From contig JABFRB010000037.1 of the NCBI GenBank assembly GCA_013141385.1, positions 1-57,057 of the forward strand: 57,057 nucleotides of DNA, given 5' to 3'. The translations under genes and the position numbers were made by a program. A model generated the notes under the pieces. It was not told the origin of the DNA. It was given only the letters and a program-made list of their open reading frames with translations, and did not search any database. Below are positions 43,693-53,736 of this stretch, in pieces (position 1 is the stretch's first letter; every line of letters begins with the position of its first letter). Origin of the DNA: Bacteroidales bacterium (GTDB lineage Bacteria > Bacteroidota > Bacteroidia > Bacteroidales > Tenuifilaceae).

Positions 43693-45066
43693 TTAAGTCC
43701 TTTCAAGTTCAACTGTAAAATGGCGCATAATAGGTGCTTCCCATAATATTCTTACCCCTTTTGTTATTTGATGTCGACGCTCAAAAACGTTTCCTAATGC
43801 AACGGCAATAACATCTATATGGCTATTTGTATAAACCCTTCGAGGTATTGCTAGTCTTAGAAACTCAAGGTCAGGGTAACGATTCTCACGGGTTAAAGGA
43901 TCGCGATCAGCCAATATTGCCCCAATTTCCACACCACGGATTCCTGCTTCAAGATACAACTCAATGGCAAGTGTTTGCGCTCTAAATTGTTCTTTCGGAA
44001 TGTTGGGAAGAACTTTATTTGCATCTACAAATATAGCATGACCTCCTGAAGGTGTTTGGAATGGGACACCAAACTCTTTTAAGCGATTGCCAAGGTATTC
44101 TACCTGTTTTATTCTAGTTTCGAGATAATTGAACTCAGTACCTTCATCAAGACCAACCGCAAGGGCATTCATATCACGACCACTCATACCACCATAGGTA
44201 ATATACCCCTCGAACATAATATTGAACTTGGAGCACTGCCTCCAAAGTTCAGTATCGTTCATTGCTATGAAACCACCCATGTTTACAATAGCATCTTTCT
44301 TGCTACTCATGGTCATGGCATCGGCATATGAAAACATCTCAAGAGCTATCTCTTTTATTGTTTTATTTTCGTAGCCCTTTTCTCTAATTTTGATGAAATA
44401 TGCATTTTCGGCAAAGCGAGCAGAGTCGAAAACTATCATTTTCCCATATTTCCTTGCAACCCTATTGGTTTCCTTTAAACATGCCATCGACACAGGTTGT
44501 CCTCCTGCTGTATTATTAGTAAGGGTTACAATTACAAAAGGCACTTTACCTGCATTCTCCGAAAGAAATTTATTGAGTTTAACAGTATCGACATTCCCTT
44601 TAAATGGGTGATATGCTTCTGTGTTAGATGCCTCATCAATAGTGCAATCTATGGCATGTGCTCCACGAAACTCAATGTGACCTTTTGTTGTATCGAAATG
44701 GGAGTTTCCTGGCACAAAATCACCCTCTTTAACAAGAACTGAAAAGAGAACATTTTCAGCAGCACGCCCTTGATGGGTAGGTAAAAAATGATCAAATCCA
44801 ACGATATCTTTTATTGCTTGCTTTAGGTTGTAGTAGGAAGATGCGCCTGCGTAGCTCTCGTCACCTAACATCATGGCACTCCACTGACGATCGCTCATTG
44901 CGCCAGTTCCAGAGTCGGTAAGCAGGTCAATAAAAACTTGGTTGCTTTTTAGGTTGAATAGATTATACTTTGCTTCCTTAATCCATTGTTCACGCTCTTC
45001 TCGGATGCTACGATAGATAGGTTCAACCATCTTAATCTTATACGATTCGGCAAATGGTAACTCCAT
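43693..45066 (-). CDS. tnaA: Tryptophanase
   Basis: This 457-residue PLP enzyme splits tryptophan into indole, pyruvate and ammonia. MSSKKDAIVNMGG holds the cofactor lysine (Lys257). FIDLLTDSGTGAMSD, PTHQGRAAE and DSARFAENAYFIK are family blocks. The related tyrosine phenol-lyase has Phe where this protein has His (MRHFTVELE, His449), and the GIRGVEIGAILADRDP block also follows tryptophanase. So tryptophanase is favoured. It is a single gene with its own terminator. The 264-bp leader was not seen to hold a TnaC-like peptide. Confidence 0.9.
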   Translation of the reverse strand: MELPFAESYKIKMVEPIYRSIREEREQWIKEAKYNLFNLKSNQVFIDLLTDSGTGAMSDRQWSAMMLGDESYAGASSYYNLKQAIKDIVGFDHFLPTHQGRAAENVLFSVLVKEGDFVPGNSHFDTTKGHIEFRGAHAIDCTIDEASNTEAYHPFKGNVDTVKLNKFLSENAGKVPFVIVTLTNNTAGGQPVSMACLKETNRVARKYGKMIVFDSARFAENAYFIKIREKGYENKTIKEIALEMFSYADAMTMSSKKDAIVNMGGFIAMNDTELWRQCSKFNIMFEGYITYGGMSGRDMNALAVGLDEGTEFNYLETRIKQVEYLGNRLKEFGVPFQTPSGGHAIFVDANKVLPNIPKEQFRAQTLAIELYLEAGIRGVEIGAILADRDPLTRENRYPDLEFLRLAIPRRVYTNSHIDVIAVALGNVFERRHQITKGVRILWEAPIMRHFTVELERT

Positions 45067-45330
45067 AAGACGATTATTTTTTAAGAAATTAATACTATGA
45101 ATGAAAAAAGAAAAATAAAAAGGTGTTGCAATAATAACTAGAAGGTATCCCTATCCTTAATATTTCGGAATACGGATTTGGGGGTAAAAATATATTGAGT
45201 TTGTAATCTCATCGGTTTATTAATATCCGTATGATTTTAGAACGCAAAACTAGTTTAAAAGAAGAAAAAATGCAAACGATCTTATTCGCTTTTAACCTAT
45301 TGATAGAGAGATATTTTATTTTTTTATAGT

Positions 45331-46203
45331 CTACAGTAGAAAGTTAAGAATATTGAAAAGCGCAAAGATTATGCTTGCTATACCATTTGTTGTAGCAAAA
45401 GCAATATTCACCCTTTTGGTATTCTGGGGACTAACTATTGAGTGTTGGTAGATAAGCAAAGTAATAAAAATAGAGGAACCTATCCAGTACCATCTACCTG
45501 CATTTAATTTCAAACCAACGAATAAGACAATTAACGCTGTAATTACGTGAAATATAGCTGCTACCCAAAGGGCTCTTTTCGATCCAAGTGCTGCTGGAAT
45601 CGACTTTAACGATTCAATCTTATCAAATACTTCATCCTGCAAGGAGTAGATAATGTCAAAGCCACCAACCCAGAATAGAACTATTAACGAGTAAAGTATT
45701 GGAATTAAATCGAATTTACCCGTTACTGACAGGTAGGCTCCAATTGGTGCCAACGAAAGTCCTAAACCAAGTACTAAATGGCAAAGAATAGTCCAACGTT
45801 TTGTAAAGCTATATAGAAGTATTACAGAAAGAGCAACAGGTGAAAGGAAAAATACTAGCCTGTTAATGAACCATGTTGTTGCAATAAATGCTAAAGAATT
45901 AAGAATAGTAAATAGAATCGCTGATTTAGCAGAAATAATCCCTTTGGGTATTTCTCTCTCCGAAGTTCGTGGGTTCTTTTCATCAATATATCTATCAACA
46001 ACACGATTAAAACTCATAGCTGAATTGCGGGCAAAAACCATGCAAAGGAGAACAAGAACCAAAAGATTCCAACTTAGGTTGGATGGATTTAAACTATATG
46101 CCAGAAAAAAACCTATTAGGGCAAAAGGCATTGCAAATATTGTGTGACTAAATTTAACAAGGGAGAGGTAATTTTTTAATTTTTTCCCATTCGAATTGTT
46201 CAT
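45331..46203 (-). CDS. ubiA: UbiA-family prenyltransferase (menaquinone pathway)
   Basis: This is a 290-residue protein with about eight membrane helices. The first substrate motif is NRVVDRYIDEKNPRT (about residues 65-79) and the second is DEVFDKIESLKSIP. It attaches a prenyl chain to an aromatic acid. In an anaerobe that makes menaquinone the natural substrate would be a futalosine-pathway intermediate (MqnP-type), not 4-hydroxybenzoate. That choice is inference. The gene symbol is by family only. Confidence 0.85.
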   Translation of the reverse strand: MNNSNGKKLKNYLSLVKFSHTIFAMPFALIGFFLAYSLNPSNLSWNLLVLVLLCMVFARNSAMSFNRVVDRYIDEKNPRTSEREIPKGIISAKSAILFTILNSLAFIATTWFINRLVFFLSPVALSVILLYSFTKRWTILCHLVLGLGLSLAPIGAYLSVTGKFDLIPILYSLIVLFWVGGFDIIYSLQDEVFDKIESLKSIPAALGSKRALWVAAIFHVITALIVLFVGLKLNAGRWYWIGSSIFITLLIYQHSIVSPQNTKRVNIAFATTNGIASIIFALFNILNFLL

Positions 46204-46342
46204 AGAAGAATTTGTTTATTTGTCAAAAATAAATAAAAATGGATAAGTAATTGGTTCGGTCATTTTAAATATAAACTAATATTAAAAAATTGACGCAATT
46301 TAATTAACAAATAATCTCGTTAATGGTTTAATAATCAATAGT

Positions 46343-46350
46343 TAACTTTG
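46343..46350 (+). promoter_or_regulatory. Possible -7 box of the TPR kinase operon
   Basis: TAACTTTG fits TAnnTTTG and is the only such box in the 235 bp before the ATG at 46438. No clear -33 box is seen. Confidence 0.35.
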
Positions 46351-46437
46351 TAGAGAGGATTTAAACTCTTTTACAACCTTATCAATAAATTTATTTTCTA
46401 ATTAAATGACGTTATATTAGTAAGGATTTTAAAATAG

Positions 46438-48681
46438 ATGAATTTACTTTTTCCACATAGGTTGGTATTGATGGTTGCTGCAATGCTACTATCAATTTTT
46501 GTTGTAGGGCAGAATTCACTTGATAGTCTAGAAGCATCTGCTAATAGAGCGGTAGGTGAAGAGAAATTGGATTTGCTTTTACAGTTGAGTGAGAACTATT
46601 TAAAGATAAACCCTGATAGAACACTAGATTTTGGACTTCAAGTTTTAGTTCAAGCCAAAAAACTCGGAAAACCTCTTCAGGAAGCTCAGGCTCTTTGGAT
46701 TATGGGGAAGGCCAATTTTAAGATTGCAAACCTTGAAAATGCCTTGAGATATTATAATCGCGCATTAGGGCAGTTTGAGAAGTTCAATATGCGTGAAGAG
46801 CAGGTGAACATATTGATTGGTTTATCTGAGGTGTATGAGAATGCCCCAAATCCTGAAATGGCTTTAGTTTTCCTTGATCGTGCTTATTCTCTGGCAGTTC
46901 AACTTAAAGATAATAACCTTCAAACCACGGTTTTAATGAATCTTGGTCAGACACATATCAAAAAGGGAAGTTACAGAAATGCTATTGTTCAGTATAATAG
47001 GATTTTACAAATTGTTGGTGATGTAAATCTAACTGACGAAAAAAAAACTATTAAAACAAGTTGCTATGGCAAAATTGGATTGTCATATAAAAACCTTGGG
47101 GAATTCCAGCAAAGTCGCGAGGCTTATGAAAAAGCGTCAAGATTAGCGAAATCCTTTGGGGATTCCTCTGAATATGGAAAGGCACAGCGAGAGATAGCAC
47201 TTTCATTTTATCTCGTCCAAAAAATGGATAGTTCAATGATTTACTACACCAAGGCCTTAAATATTAGTAGTTCATTAAAGGATTCATTAGAAATATTAAA
47301 TGCTTTACAAGGGATCGGGGATGTTAATTTCGAGATAGGTAAGTACGATCAGGCAAAATACTATTTCAACAGGCAGCTTATCATTGCTGAACAAATTAAA
47401 AATGTTGACGGAATTGTAACTTCATTAGTTAAAATATCAAGATGCTATTACGTTTCTGGGGATTATCCCACATCATCTACCTATCTGAACAGGGCATTAG
47501 CAATAGCAAAGAGTAAAAATCTAACCTCAACCGCTGCTGATGTTTACAAATACTTGTCGCTAATAAGCGAGTCGGAAGGTCGATATAGAGATGCACTAGC
47601 ATTCTATAAGTCGTGGGCTGATATTCGTGATTCAATATATAACGAGGAGGGCGGCGAGAAATTGGCAAAACTTCAGATTTTGTATGACATTAGCCAGAAA
47701 GAACGGGAGAATGAGATTCTAAGACAAGGAAGTGAAATCCAAAAGTTGCAAATTTCCAAAAACCGATATCAGAGTATTATCCTAATTTCTGTGGCAGTTA
47801 CGCTATTTGTACTTATCATTTTTCTTGCCTTTTTATACCAATCAAAGCACAAGGAGGTGCGAAAACAAAAGGAGGCCGAGCAGAGGATCGTTGAAATAAA
47901 CAAGGAACTTGAGCGGCGAATGATTTTGGAAATCAAAAAGCAGGAGAAACAGCAGCAACTACTTTCTCAAAAATCGAAACTTGAATCGCTTGGTACACTT
48001 GCTGCAGGTATTGCCCATGAAATAAATCAGCCATTGGGTGGAATATCCATGGGACTTGATAATATCTTGTTGAAAATTAATGATAAAAACTATACCGATT
48101 CATATCTAAAGGAAAAGATCTCTAGCCTGTTTAATAATGTCGATAGAATAAAAAGGATAATTGATCACATAAGAATATTTTCCCGAACTCAGAAACCAAA
48201 TGCACTTGAACGGGTTGATGTTAACGAGGTTATTTCAAGTGCTTTGCTTATGGTTAATGCTCAGTATCAGACTCACAATGTCATTATAGAAACCAAACTA
48301 TCAAAGGGTGAATGCACAATAATTGGTGATAAGTTTAAACTTGAACAGGTTGTACTTAACCTTCTATCAAATGCTAAACATGCTGCTGATGAGAAGGATA
48401 GGCAGCATTGTGACGAAAACTATCAAAAGCGAATTGTAGTAAAATCGTGGATAAGCGATCAGAATGTTTGCTTTAGCGTTTGGGATAATGGAATTGGCAT
48501 TCATCCTGACATTCTAGAAAAAATATACGATCCGTTCTTCACTACAAAAAATGAGGAAAAAGGTACCGGATTGGGCTTATCAATTGCCTATGGGTTTATT
48601 AAAGATATCCTTGGCGAGATTAGAGTTGAAAGTAATATTGGAGAATTTACAAATTTCGAAATAATAATTCCCAAACAATAA
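46438..48681 (+). CDS. TPR-containing sensor histidine kinase
   Basis: This is a 747-residue protein. The signal segment (VLMVAAMLLSIFVVGQ) leads to about 400 periplasmic residues with tetratricopeptide-type repeats. A membrane helix (SIILISVAVTLFVLIIFLAF, about 443-462) and a coiled coil follow. The kinase has the H-box IAHEINQPLGG (His527), the N-box LNLLSNAKHAADE, DNGIGI and GTGLGLSIAYGF. The TPR domain probably binds a protein or peptide. Its partner starts 5 bp downstream. Confidence 0.92.
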   Translation: MNLLFPHRLVLMVAAMLLSIFVVGQNSLDSLEASANRAVGEEKLDLLLQLSENYLKINPDRTLDFGLQVLVQAKKLGKPLQEAQALWIMGKANFKIANLENALRYYNRALGQFEKFNMREEQVNILIGLSEVYENAPNPEMALVFLDRAYSLAVQLKDNNLQTTVLMNLGQTHIKKGSYRNAIVQYNRILQIVGDVNLTDEKKTIKTSCYGKIGLSYKNLGEFQQSREAYEKASRLAKSFGDSSEYGKAQREIALSFYLVQKMDSSMIYYTKALNISSSLKDSLEILNALQGIGDVNFEIGKYDQAKYYFNRQLIIAEQIKNVDGIVTSLVKISRCYYVSGDYPTSSTYLNRALAIAKSKNLTSTAADVYKYLSLISESEGRYRDALAFYKSWADIRDSIYNEEGGEKLAKLQILYDISQKERENEILRQGSEIQKLQISKNRYQSIILISVAVTLFVLIIFLAFLYQSKHKEVRKQKEAEQRIVEINKELERRMILEIKKQEKQQQLLSQKSKLESLGTLAAGIAHEINQPLGGISMGLDNILLKINDKNYTDSYLKEKISSLFNNVDRIKRIIDHIRIFSRTQKPNALERVDVNEVISSALLMVNAQYQTHNVIIETKLSKGECTIIGDKFKLEQVVLNLLSNAKHAADEKDRQHCDENYQKRIVVKSWISDQNVCFSVWDNGIGIHPDILEKIYDPFFTTKNEEKGTGLGLSIAYGFIKDILGEIRVESNIGEFTNFEIIIPKQ

Positions 48682-48686
48682 TATTT

Positions 48687-50063
48687 ATGGAGAACTTAAA
48701 CATACTTGTCCTTGATGATGAAAGAGTATTTCGTGATGAAATTAAGGAGTTTCTTGAAACCGATAAATTTGTTGTTCATTTAGCAGGGAAACCTTCGGAA
48801 GCATTCGAAATTTTAAAGCAATCGGAGATAGATATTATAATATTAGATCTTAAACTACCCGAAATGGATGGTCTTACCTTTTTGCAAAAGGTTAAAGAGT
48901 TATATCCAGATGTAGAGGTAATTATGATTACAGGTCATGGCGATATGGATGCTGTAATTCAAGCAATGCGGTACGGTGCGGTTGAATTTTTTCCCAAACC
49001 ATTTCGTTTAATAGATATGAAGGCTGCCATTCAGCGTACTAAGCGGTATATAAGCCTTAGCAATAAATATAAGGAAGTTGAACACTCTTATGCCCTTGTT
49101 TCCAAGGAACTTCGCGATAATGTTGGTTATGAGATAATGGGGAATAGCAAGGCCATAAAGCAGGTAGTTGATTTGATGACAAAGGTTTCTAAGGCCGATT
49201 CAACCTCAGTTCTAATAACGGGCGAAAGTGGAACAGGTAAGGAACTTGTTGCTCGTGGGATTCACTACCTAAGTTCCCGTAAAAATGCTTATTTCCATGC
49301 AATTAATTGCTCTGCAGTTCCTGAAGCCCTTTTCGAAAGCGAATTTTTTGGTCACAAAAAGGGCGCATTTACTGGAGCTAATGAGGAGAAAATAGGGTGG
49401 TTTGAAATAGCTAATGGAGGAACCCTATTTCTTGATGAGATTGCAGAAATGGAGAGTTTTATGCAGAGTAAACTGCTTAGAGTTCTAGAGGATAAAAAGA
49501 TTCGGAGAGTAGGAGCGAATAATGATATTTTTGTTGATGTTAGAATTATTGCAGCAACTAATCAGGATATACAGAAATTGTTTGATGAAAATAAGTTCAG
49601 ATCAGATCTCTACTATAGGTTAAACTCATTCGAGATACACATTCCCCCTTTACGAGATAGGAGAGAGGACATCCCAATGCTTCTTGATTACTTCTTAAAA
49701 CTTATTTCACAAAAACTCAATAAGAAAATTCCTACAGTCGATGCTTCTGTTGTTAAGGCTTTATCAGCCTATCATTTCCCAGGAAATGTGAGGGAACTTA
49801 GGAATATGGTGGAGCGAGCTTTGATACTTTGCGATGGCAATAAGCTAACGCTAAAATTCTTTGCAGGTTTGCCATTAATAGATGAAGATGTAACACTAGA
49901 TAATGAAATTGAAGAACTCTTTGACCTAGATGAAGCTGAAAAACGATTAATAGTCAAAGCCCTCCAAAAAACCGATTATAAAAAATCCGAAACAGCACAG
50001 CTTCTAAATATAACTAGACAATCACTCGATAGAAGGTTGGAGAAATATGGAATTGATCTTTAG
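48687..50063 (+). CDS. Sigma-54-dependent NtrC-family response regulator
   Basis: This is a 458-residue regulator. The receiver domain (Asp54 in IILDLKLPEMDG, Lys104 in FFPKPF) is followed by an AAA+ domain with Walker A GESGTGKE (179-186), the sigma-54 contact GAFTGA (226-231) and the sensor FRSDLYYRL. The C-terminus is a Fis-type helix-turn-helix (KSETAQLLNITRQSLDRRL). It is the cognate partner of the TPR kinase. Targets would be sigma-54 promoters, which are not evident nearby. Confidence 0.94.
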   Translation: MENLNILVLDDERVFRDEIKEFLETDKFVVHLAGKPSEAFEILKQSEIDIIILDLKLPEMDGLTFLQKVKELYPDVEVIMITGHGDMDAVIQAMRYGAVEFFPKPFRLIDMKAAIQRTKRYISLSNKYKEVEHSYALVSKELRDNVGYEIMGNSKAIKQVVDLMTKVSKADSTSVLITGESGTGKELVARGIHYLSSRKNAYFHAINCSAVPEALFESEFFGHKKGAFTGANEEKIGWFEIANGGTLFLDEIAEMESFMQSKLLRVLEDKKIRRVGANNDIFVDVRIIAATNQDIQKLFDENKFRSDLYYRLNSFEIHIPPLRDRREDIPMLLDYFLKLISQKLNKKIPTVDASVVKALSAYHFPGNVRELRNMVERALILCDGNKLTLKFFAGLPLIDEDVTLDNEIEELFDLDEAEKRLIVKALQKTDYKKSETAQLLNITRQSLDRRLEKYGIDL

Positions 50064-50146
50064 TAATTAGCCGTGGTTGCTTGTTTTTGTTGTTATGATT
50101 ATTATTCACTAATTATTAATTTCAGATTTTTGAGTTATGAAATTTT

Positions 50147-50252
50147 CTTTCTCTCTTCCATCTTCGGACTCCTGTCTTCCGACTTCGGACTTCCATCTTC
50201 GGACTTCTCTCTTCGGACTTCTGTCTTCTGTCTTCCGACTTCTCTCTTTACC
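50147..50252. repeat. TCTTCGGACTTC microsatellite
   Basis: Irregular repeats of TCTTCGGACTTC, CTTCCGACTTC and CTGTCTTC fill this stretch. Open frames over it are just reads through the repeat (LPTSDF-like) and are not counted as genes. Confidence 0.7.
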
Positions 50253-50763
50253 CTTTCATCTTTTCCCTATAAATCTCAAAATTCTCATCATCAAAACAAA
50301 CAAATACTACTTTCTTAGGAAGTTTGTTTTTATCGAGGTAGCCTTTTACAGCATTAACGGCTATCTCGGCAGCTGATTTTTTTGGAAAACCATAGACCCC
50401 AGTGCTGATATTCGGAAAAGCAATAGTTTCAATATTATTACTCGTTGCTAGTTTTAAACTATTTAGGTAAGCATTTCTTAAATAATCAATCTCATCTTTA
50501 TGACCACCTCTCCAAATTGGACCAACGGTATGGATTACAAACTTTGATGATAACTTATAACCTTTGGTTATTCTGGCCTCACCCGTGGGGCATCCTCCAA
50601 TTTTCCTGCACTCCTCCAAAAGTTCATCTCCAGCTGCACGATGAATTGCTCCGTCAACACCACCACCACCAAGCAAACTCTCATTTGCAGCATTCACAAT
50701 CGCATCAACATTGAGTTTTGTGATATCACCTTGAATTACTTCGATAGTACCCATAGATTTCAA
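50248..50763 (-). CDS. Macrodomain protein, O-acetyl-ADP-ribose deacetylase-like
   Basis: This is a 171-residue cytoplasmic macrodomain (MacroD/YmdB type). [46 protein letters not shown] and [10 protein letters not shown] form the ADP-ribose-binding loops. Such enzymes remove ADP-ribose from acetyl groups or proteins. The first ATG (50763) may be followed by the better start at MGTIEVIQ, three codons later. It is a single gene; the 264 bp upstream hold no gene. Confidence 0.92.
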   Translation of the reverse strand: MKSMGTIEVIQGDITKLNVDAIVNAANESLLGGGGVDGAIHRAAGDELLEECRKIGGCPTGEARITKGYKLSSKFVIHTVGPIWRGGHKDEIDYLRNAYLNSLKLATSNNIETIAFPNISTGVYGFPKKSAAEIAVNAVKGYLDKNKLPKKVVFVCFDDENFEIYREKMKG

Positions 50764-51027
50764 CTTTAAGTATATAAGAGGATAAAATCAAAACACAATT
50801 TTAAACGCAATGACACGACCGCAAAGTTATTCTAACACTAAATATCTTAAGTTACTACTTATAATAATCTTTTAAAGAATTGAATAACGAATAATAACAA
50901 TTGATCGCGTTGGATTTCTAAAATCAAAATTCGTTAATCCTTGTTCTTAAATCTTCTATATTGGCTATAACTAGCAGCTTAAATTAAATAATAATTTTGC
51001 GTCGTTGCGCCTTAGCGTTTAAAACCT

Positions 51028-53481
51028 CTATCGTATTTGCGCACCCAACTCCTTGGTGAACACCTCAATCAGGTTAGCCATTGTTTTATCAATCTGAACA
51101 TCAGTTAATGTCTTGTTCTCATCCAGAAGAATAAAGCTAACAGCATACGATTTTTTATTCTCACCTAGATTTTTCCCTTGGTAAACATCAAACAGATTAA
51201 TGCGTTTAAGCAATTTTTTCTCAGTGGCAAAAGCCAATTTCTGAATCTGACCGTAAGTTACATCCTTATCAAGCAGAAGTGCTAAATCCCTTTTAACCTC
51301 GGGGAATTTTGGTAGCTCCTTGTAAACAATCTTTAAACCAACAGACTGCTCAAATACCCTATTCCATTTGAACTCTGCAAAGAAAACCTCTGTCTTTAAA
51401 TCGAAAGATTCAAGGATACTTCCATTTACCAATCCGAACGATACTATGGGTTTATTCTGATAAGAATATGATAGCCCATACTCAAAGATATCGCTAGATA
51501 CATCATCGATGGTAAGATTATCGGTATCGAATCCGAATCGGCTAAGAATTGTATGAACATAACCCTTAAGGGTGTAAAAGCTTACAGGTTGTGGTTTCTG
51601 AATCCACGATTCGGCAGTTTTCTCACCTGTTAGCCAAATTCCAAGTCTAAAATCTTCGCTATAAGAATTTAAGGGATCTTTAGTCCTATCAGCATCAGGA
51701 ATAAATTTATAGCAATTACCAAACTCGTAGAGTTTAAGGCTTAAATTCCGATGATTTATATTGCGTTCAACAGACTCAAGCCCTCCAAATAGAAGGGTTT
51801 GGCGCATTACACTTAGGTCGTTACTTAAAGGATTTAGGATTTTTACTGCATTTACTGCGGGGAACGAAGCAAGATCCTTGTAGTATAACGATTTGGTTAG
51901 CGAATTACACATCGATTCGTTAAACCCATTGGAGGTCAGGTAATCGGAAATTAGGTTGATTATTTGATGTGTATCTGGTTTTTTGGAATAACTCAACGTG
52001 CTATTAACCTTCTCCGAGAACTCAACATTATTGTAGCCATAAACACGGAGAATATCCTCCACCACATCAGCCTCACGCTGAACATCCACACGGTAGGGTG
52101 GAACTGCCAGAAGAAGTTTTTCGCTATCCTCCTTAACAATTTTTATCTCTAGGCCCTCAAGTATCTTCTTAATTGTATTTAGAGGAATCTCTTTTCCAAT
52201 AAAGGTAGTGGTTCGCTTAAGATCGTATTCAACACTGAAATCGTCTACTGGTGTTGGGTAAACATCAATAATTTCTGATGAAATCTCACCACCAGCAATC
52301 TCCTTAATAAGCATTGCTGCACGCTTTAACGCCCAAACGGTAATGTTTGGATCGGTTCCACGCTCAAAGCGGAATGAGGCATCGGTGCTAAGACCATACC
52401 TGCGGGCTGTTTTACGAACCGATACCGAGTTAAAGCAAGCACTTTCAAGGAAGATATTAGTAGTTGTATCGGAAATGCCTGATTTTAGACCGCCAAAAAC
52501 ACCTGCAATACACATGCCATCCTGTGCATTACAAATCATAAGATCCTCGGATGATAGCTTACGCTCAATCCCATCCAGAGTGACGAATGGTGTGTCCTCT
52601 TTCAACGTTTTAACAATAACCTTACCACCTGTAATAGCATCGGCATCGAAAGCGTGTAGGGGTTGACCTATTTCGTGTAGAACAAAATTGGTGATATCAA
52701 CCACGCTATTAATTGGGTTTAAGCCAATTGCTTTTAACCGTTTCTGCATCCATTCTGGTGATGGGCCAACTTTAATATTCGAAATTGTAATACCAGTGTA
52801 CCTTGTGCAAGCCTCGGGGTTAGCAACCTCTATAGTTATTTTACGGTTATTATTATCGATTTTAAAACCATCAACCGAAGGTTTAGTGGCTTTTGTAGGT
52901 TTTTCGAGGTTAAAATATGCAGCCAAATCACGAGCCACGCCGTAATGCGATGCAGCATCGATTCTATTTGGGGTTAACCCGATTTCCAGCAGATAATCAT
53001 CCTCTATCTTAAAGTATTCTTTAGCAGGAGTACCAACAACAGCGGATGGATCTAACACCATAATACCTGCGTGGGATTTGCCAAGCCCCAGCTCATCTTC
53101 GGCGCAAATCATACCCTCAGAAAGCTCACCTCTTATCTTAGCTTTCTTAATTGTAATCTCCTGATCGTTAAAGTATAGCTTAGTGCCAACCGTTGCAACA
53201 ACAACCTTTTGCCCTTTGGCAACATTTGGTGCACCACAAACCACATTTAGGGGCTCGCCATTACCAACATTCACGGTAGTTTTACTTAGTTTGTCGGCAT
53301 CGGGGTGCTTTTCGCAGGTAAGAACCTCACCAATAACAACACCCTCAAGGCCGCCCTTAACAGCCTGAACCATCTCTAAACTTTCAACTTCAAGGCCAAT
53401 TGAGGTAAGTATCTTAGCAACCTTTTCAGGCTCAATATCAATGTTGATGTACTCTTTAAGCCAGCTATACGAAATCTTCAT
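51028..53481 (-). CDS. pheT: Phenylalanine--tRNA ligase beta subunit
   Basis: This is an 817-residue subunit. It starts MKISYSWLKEYINI, with the EMAP-II-like tRNA-binding domain (about 40-150), the B3/B4 editing region (about 215-375), the B5 domain and the C-terminal anticodon-binding FDX-ACB domain (PKFPEVKRDLALLLDKDVTY). The length is standard. PheS is not adjacent, which is common in Bacteroidota. Confidence 0.96.
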   Translation of the reverse strand: MKISYSWLKEYINIDIEPEKVAKILTSIGLEVESLEMVQAVKGGLEGVVIGEVLTCEKHPDADKLSKTTVNVGNGEPLNVVCGAPNVAKGQKVVVATVGTKLYFNDQEITIKKAKIRGELSEGMICAEDELGLGKSHAGIMVLDPSAVVGTPAKEYFKIEDDYLLEIGLTPNRIDAASHYGVARDLAAYFNLEKPTKATKPSVDGFKIDNNNRKITIEVANPEACTRYTGITISNIKVGPSPEWMQKRLKAIGLNPINSVVDITNFVLHEIGQPLHAFDADAITGGKVIVKTLKEDTPFVTLDGIERKLSSEDLMICNAQDGMCIAGVFGGLKSGISDTTTNIFLESACFNSVSVRKTARRYGLSTDASFRFERGTDPNITVWALKRAAMLIKEIAGGEISSEIIDVYPTPVDDFSVEYDLKRTTTFIGKEIPLNTIKKILEGLEIKIVKEDSEKLLLAVPPYRVDVQREADVVEDILRVYGYNNVEFSEKVNSTLSYSKKPDTHQIINLISDYLTSNGFNESMCNSLTKSLYYKDLASFPAVNAVKILNPLSNDLSVMRQTLLFGGLESVERNINHRNLSLKLYEFGNCYKFIPDADRTKDPLNSYSEDFRLGIWLTGEKTAESWIQKPQPVSFYTLKGYVHTILSRFGFDTDNLTIDDVSSDIFEYGLSYSYQNKPIVSFGLVNGSILESFDLKTEVFFAEFKWNRVFEQSVGLKIVYKELPKFPEVKRDLALLLDKDVTYGQIQKLAFATEKKLLKRINLFDVYQGKNLGENKKSYAVSFILLDENKTLTDVQIDKTMANLIEVFTKELGAQIR

Positions 53482-53706
53482 CGGAATAATCTTTTAAATC
53501 GATCAATACTTTTTCTAATAAATCAAGCAAAAGTAAGAAAAAAAGAGGTTATACCAATGTGAATTATAAATTGGAGTTTTTCGGAAATGGTTTACACCTA
53601 AATAAATCCTAATTTCTCTTGATTTGCAGTTTGATGATAGATAAATAAAAGTTATGTTTGTGTAAGGTATAGGTTTATGGTACAATACATACCAAAAATA
53701 GTTGTT

Positions 53707-53729
53707 TATATACCATTGAGTGGTATATA
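53707..53729. repeat. 9-bp hairpin upstream of a cassette core
   Basis: TATATACCA (53707-53715) pairs with TGGTATATA (53721-53729) around TTGAG, 8 bp before the GTTAGCCACA core. It could be an operator or part of the recombination site. No T run follows. Confidence 0.6.
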
Positions 53730-53736
53730 TAAACAA

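Noticed and set aside
43693-45066. Tyrosine phenol-lyase instead of tryptophanase
   Set aside because: His449 in MRHFTVELE and the GIRGVEIGAILADRDP block match tryptophanase. Tyrosine phenol-lyase has Phe at the first place.
45067-45330. TnaC-like leader peptide before tnaA
   Set aside because: Because tnaA is on the minus strand, its leader is to the right of 45066. No short frame with a Trp codon and a following stop in a convincing place was found there.
50073-50376. Two overlapping short frames after the NtrC-type regulator
   Set aside because: They are reads through the TCTTCGGACTTC microsatellite and the antisense of the macrodomain gene.
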